21,584 nt of DNA from Acanthaster planci (Eukaryota; Echinodermata; Asteroidea; Valvatida; Acanthasteridae). The notes under the pieces are model-generated. The model was not told the origin of the DNA, made no database searches, and worked only from the letters and a program-made list of their open reading frames with translations. The stretch is taken from positions 992,019 through 1,013,602 of the forward strand of contig NW_019091456.1 of assembly GCF_001949145.1 (NCBI RefSeq), written 5' to 3'. Positions 19,149 to 21,584 of the stretch are shown here, piece after piece. The stretch's first letter is position 1; every line of letters starts with the position of its first letter. The position numbers and the translations under genes were made by a program.

Positions 19149-19321
19149 GTTCGAAGCAGATAGCGCATTTCCTCAAGAAGTTTCCACATGTGCTAAGTGA
19201 CTTCAGAGGAACTTGGAAAGAGAAGAAACTTCTTGTGAAAACGAAAGTATTCAATGAGAGATCAAAAGCACGGAGAATGGCTGCAGAAAAGAGAGATGCA
19301 GAAAGGATTGCCATTGTCTAA
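19149..19321 (+). CDS. Terminal exon: end of C-terminal domain and stop
   Basis: 173 nt including TAA at 19319-19321. It is phase 1 at its start, completing a Gly with the last base of the previous exon. It reads GSKQIAHFLKKFPHVLSDFR, then GTWKEKKLLVKTKVFNE, and ends in a basic helix-like RSKARRMAAEKRDAERIAIV. The FL-x3-FP-x-VL and GTWKEKK-x-V pattern completes the putative C-terminal domain. The Lys/Arg-rich tail could bind DNA or act in nuclear import. Confidence 0.75.
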
Positions 19322-20097
19322 GACTTGAAGTTGTGCTGAGTTGATAAGTTTGCTCTTAAACCACCCAAGTTACATGTAAATCACATGCTTAAAATCACAT
19401 GATTTATATCAAATGATCTCGTGGCAAATCACTTTTTAAATCGATATTTTGCATTCTTTTAAAAAGGCTGAAAAATCATTTTGTTTTTCAATTTCTACCA
19501 GTTACTGATTCACAGAGTTACCTAGGTTTTGCAATTATATGTCAATCTGATTTAAATGATAAATCATAGACGGCTCCAAAACCTGAAACTGAGTTTACCC
19601 TATTGTACATGCTGTGCTCTTTAGAAATCCAGGACATTTCTTTTTAAAAAGAAGTGGTGTGTCCCACAAAATCAAGTCAAAAATACACATTTTCAACATA
19701 GTCCAATGTGGCTGCCAATTTTCCTGTCAAACTTAAGAAATAGTATATTTACCCAAACTTAATGCAGATATAATTGGTGACTCCATCTCAGATTTGCTAA
19801 TTCTCAGTCTATCATTAGCACAGACTTATTGTCTTGCTCTATGTGGAAATCAGGCTTGACAAAATCTTGGGAAAAAAATCCAACATGACTGCCATATTCT
19901 TTCAAAAAGTATTTACAAATCTTTTTTCTACAATTAGTGATGATTTCGTGATTTAGTAGAAATTAAGCCAAGCGAAAGAAGAGCCTGCTGGAGGCAGTAT
20001 TTTGTGTGCAGCACTGATTTTAAATATTTGTATAATTTTTCTCACAAAACTCCTGCAAACAGTGTACTTTACCATTGGTTAATCTACAAGTAGTAAC

Positions 20098-20286
20098 AAT
20101 AAGCCACTTGCGAGTTAAATTTGAATAAAATTTGGTACACACAGTTCTTTAAATTCACGTGAACATAACTCACGAGGTATAGCAGCAGTGGTTTTAGTAT
20201 GGAGAATTCCAATTGTTATGTTCATGTGAATTTAAAGAACTCAGTGTACCAGATTTTATTCAAGTTTAACTTGCAAAAGGCTTATT
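20098..20286. repeat. Long imperfect inverted repeat (~70-bp arms, 45-nt loop)
   Basis: The left arm 20098-20169 and right arm 20215-20286 are reverse complements with only about ten mismatches. They include a long shared block around AGTTCTTTAAATTCAC-x-TGAACATAAC. It would fold into a stable hairpin if transcribed. It could be a small MITE or a palindromic element, and no clear target duplication is visible. Confidence 0.8.
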
Positions 20287-20457
20287 TACCACATAAATCT
20301 CACGTGCGATAGCCATGTGTACAGAGTTCAGCATCTGAGCTTATATACAGTGTACATGTACATTGCCCCCGAATTGCCTCCATATTCCCCAACAATGGCA
20401 TTATAACATCATGACTACAGTCATTTCTTCCATGGTAATATCAGGACCATGACTTGA

Positions 20458-20463
20458 AATAAA
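20458..20463 (+). terminator. Candidate polyadenylation signal (AATAAA)
   Basis: AATAAA followed within 30 bases by a T/GT-rich stretch (TTTATTTTGGTTCTGCTCTC), a layout that suits a cleavage site near 20480. It would give the gene a 3' UTR of about 1.15 kb. Confidence 0.35.
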
Positions 20464-20480
20464 GACTTTATTTTGGTTCT

Positions 20481-21199
20481 GCTCTCTGCTCTGGCTTGCT
20501 CGTTGCTGAGGTAGCAAAGCATGAGTAAATTGTGTGTACACAGAATAAGACCACGTTAACTGTGAATGTTTGGATATAAAAAAAGAGAGTCAGATACTGA
20601 AAATACTGTTTAACAGTTGGTGGTCATCTATTTTTTCAGTGTTGTTGTCATTTGGACTGTACGTGCTACTAAAAAAACTTCGGACTGAACAGAATTTTCA
20701 TTGATCAGTGTTGCCCGCAGTGAATTTGGTACAAGTCAGAAGTGCAACAAATCGTTTGTTTAAGCCAAAATTTCAGGCTTTAATTCATAGGAACAGAGAG
20801 GTCATGATGGGAGGATCTAGGAACAGCATGGGAATACATGCCTCATTTGGGAGTTTTTATAAAGTATAAACGAAGTGTTCATCCTGTAGCAGGGATGTAG
20901 GCTGGGGGTGTGGATGCAACCCACCCCCACCAGCAGAAGGGAGTTCTGCTTGAGGCTTTTATATTTTTAATTGTAAACCAAACAGCATTATACGTACATT
21001 GTATTACAGTGAAAGTGCATGGGGTTTTGATACACGATGACCAAAAGGAAAAATAGGAAATACATCTATCTGGGGCAATCTGCTTTTCATGTGCGGACTT
21101 GCCTTGGCCTTGTTTAAATGCTGGAAGTTGGAGTTCTGTTATCTTGAAAATTCTGCCCCCCATCCCAAACCCGTGTAGGGGAGTTCACATGCACGCACA
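20481..21199. other. Intergenic-looking stretch
   Basis: No convincing coding frame. There is G/C-rich low-complexity sequence near 20900-20935, and the minus frame at 20879-21163 has no domain features. Nothing else is recognised. Confidence 0.4.
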
Positions 21200-21584
21200 G
21201 GGTGGTCATCCTTGTGAGGAATTTGATAGACACAGGGTGGTCATTCTAAGAGGGGCAGTTTTGTTAACGAACACGGTGGTCATTCTAAGGGGGGGATTTT
21301 GTAAACAAACGGGGGTCATTTTTAAAGAGGGAATAAGGAATTCTGTATACAAACAGTGTGGTCATCTAAAGGTGGAATTTTCATACACAAAAAAGGTGGA
21401 CATCCTAAGGGAGAGTTTCTAAATACAAACAGGGTGGTCATATTCCAATAGGAAATTTTGTATACAAACACGATGGTCATCCTAAGGGGGAATTTTCATA
21501 CACAAAAAAGTGGTCATCCTAAGGGAGAGTTTCTAAATACAAACAGAGTGGTCTTATTCCAATGGGGAATTTTGTATACAAACA
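21200..21584 (+). repeat. Minisatellite, ~38-bp unit with 115-bp higher-order period
   Basis: GGTCAT or a close variant recurs at 21204, 21239, 21278, 21314, 21360, 21398, 21436, 21475, 21512 and 21550, a mean spacing of about 38 bp. Units have the form ACA-x-GGTGGTCAT, CTAAGGG, then AATTTTGTATACAAAC. From 21374 a three-unit block repeats at 21489 (115 bp) with few differences. The array runs off the window edge. Confidence 0.85.

Larger units (their letters stand above)
1034..19321 (+). other. Gene span: multi-exon zinc-finger/tyrosine-recombinase-like gene with amplified exon array
   Basis: At least 19 exons join with consistent phase: 1034-1898, 2584-2829, 5940-5992, 8349-10008, twelve array exons between 14760 and 16817, 16934-17020, 17307-17414 and 19149-19321. 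Lengths sum to 4014 nt, which is 1337 codons plus TAA. Each internal boundary has a canonical GT donor and AG acceptor. All junctions are phase 1 except 5992/8349, which is phase 0. The N-terminus is missing: the first in-frame Met lies deep in the first exon (about 1700), so an upstream exon should carry the start. The exon model is my inference from splice sites and frame, with no transcript evidence. No gene name is recognised. Confidence 0.75.
19322..20480 (+). other. Probable 3' UTR / downstream region
   Basis: AT-rich, no coding signal. It holds TTTAAATC-type words (19375-19450, 19545-19570), two weakly similar segments with TCCAA-x-TG-x-CTGCCA (about 19702 and 19883), and the long inverted repeat listed separately. 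Candidate AATAAA signals are at 20124-20129, inside the left arm, and at 20458-20463. Confidence 0.4.

Noticed and set aside
20879-21163. 94-codon minus-strand open frame
   Set aside because: Low-complexity start, no domain, no splice context. It is most likely chance in repeat-derived DNA.

Overview
The window looks like nuclear DNA of a marine invertebrate. The evidence is spliced genes with GT-AG introns, AT-rich non-coding DNA, a Ty3/gypsy pol fragment, the 3' end of a CR1/L2-like LINE, a minisatellite, and many TACATGTA-type palindromes. A deuterostome such as an echinoderm or hemichordate is my best guess, but the sequence does not settle it. I see no bacterial signatures.

One large plus-strand gene dominates. 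I can trace at least 19 exons from about 1034 to a stop codon at 19319-19321. The reading frame stays open across every junction, and the exons sum to 4014 nt (1337 codons plus stop). The start codon and first exon(s) are not identified and probably lie upstream of the window. The inferred protein order is: (1) an N-terminal region of about eighteen 9-residue repeats, then an Asp/Glu/Ser-rich stretch (exon 1034-1898), with more degenerate repeats in exon 2584-2829; (2) a short acidic linker exon (5940-5992); (3) one 1660-bp exon (8349-10008) with two C2H2-type zinc fingers and a tyrosine-recombinase domain of the Crypton-like/eukaryotic YR type; (4) twelve tandemly duplicated micro-exons (14760-16817, period about 180 bp), each encoding a basic ~22-residue module with TPxK and KRRxKEH-like motifs; (5) a divergent basic exon (16934-17020); (6) a C-terminal domain split over exons 17307-17414 and 19149-19321. 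Nearly all introns are phase 1, so modules can be added or skipped without a frameshift.

Mobile and repetitive DNA fills much of the rest. Positions 1-507 hold a decayed LINE 3' end. Intron 2 holds a broken Ty3/gypsy pol fragment (RNase H plus DD35E integrase, about 3329-5163) bracketed by two 74-bp direct repeats. The last intron holds a probable non-autonomous DNA element (about 17508-18932) and TTTAAATC-rich sequence. Downstream of the gene are a 70-bp-arm inverted repeat (20098-20286), a probable polyadenylation signal (20458), and a ~38-bp minisatellite with a 115-bp higher-order period running off the right edge. The 4.75-kb intron 10009-14759 may hide a minus-strand terminal exon (11118-11252).

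The most interesting item is the host-like multi-exon gene built around a tyrosine-recombinase domain, with an amplified exon array whose lengths vary only in multiples of three.
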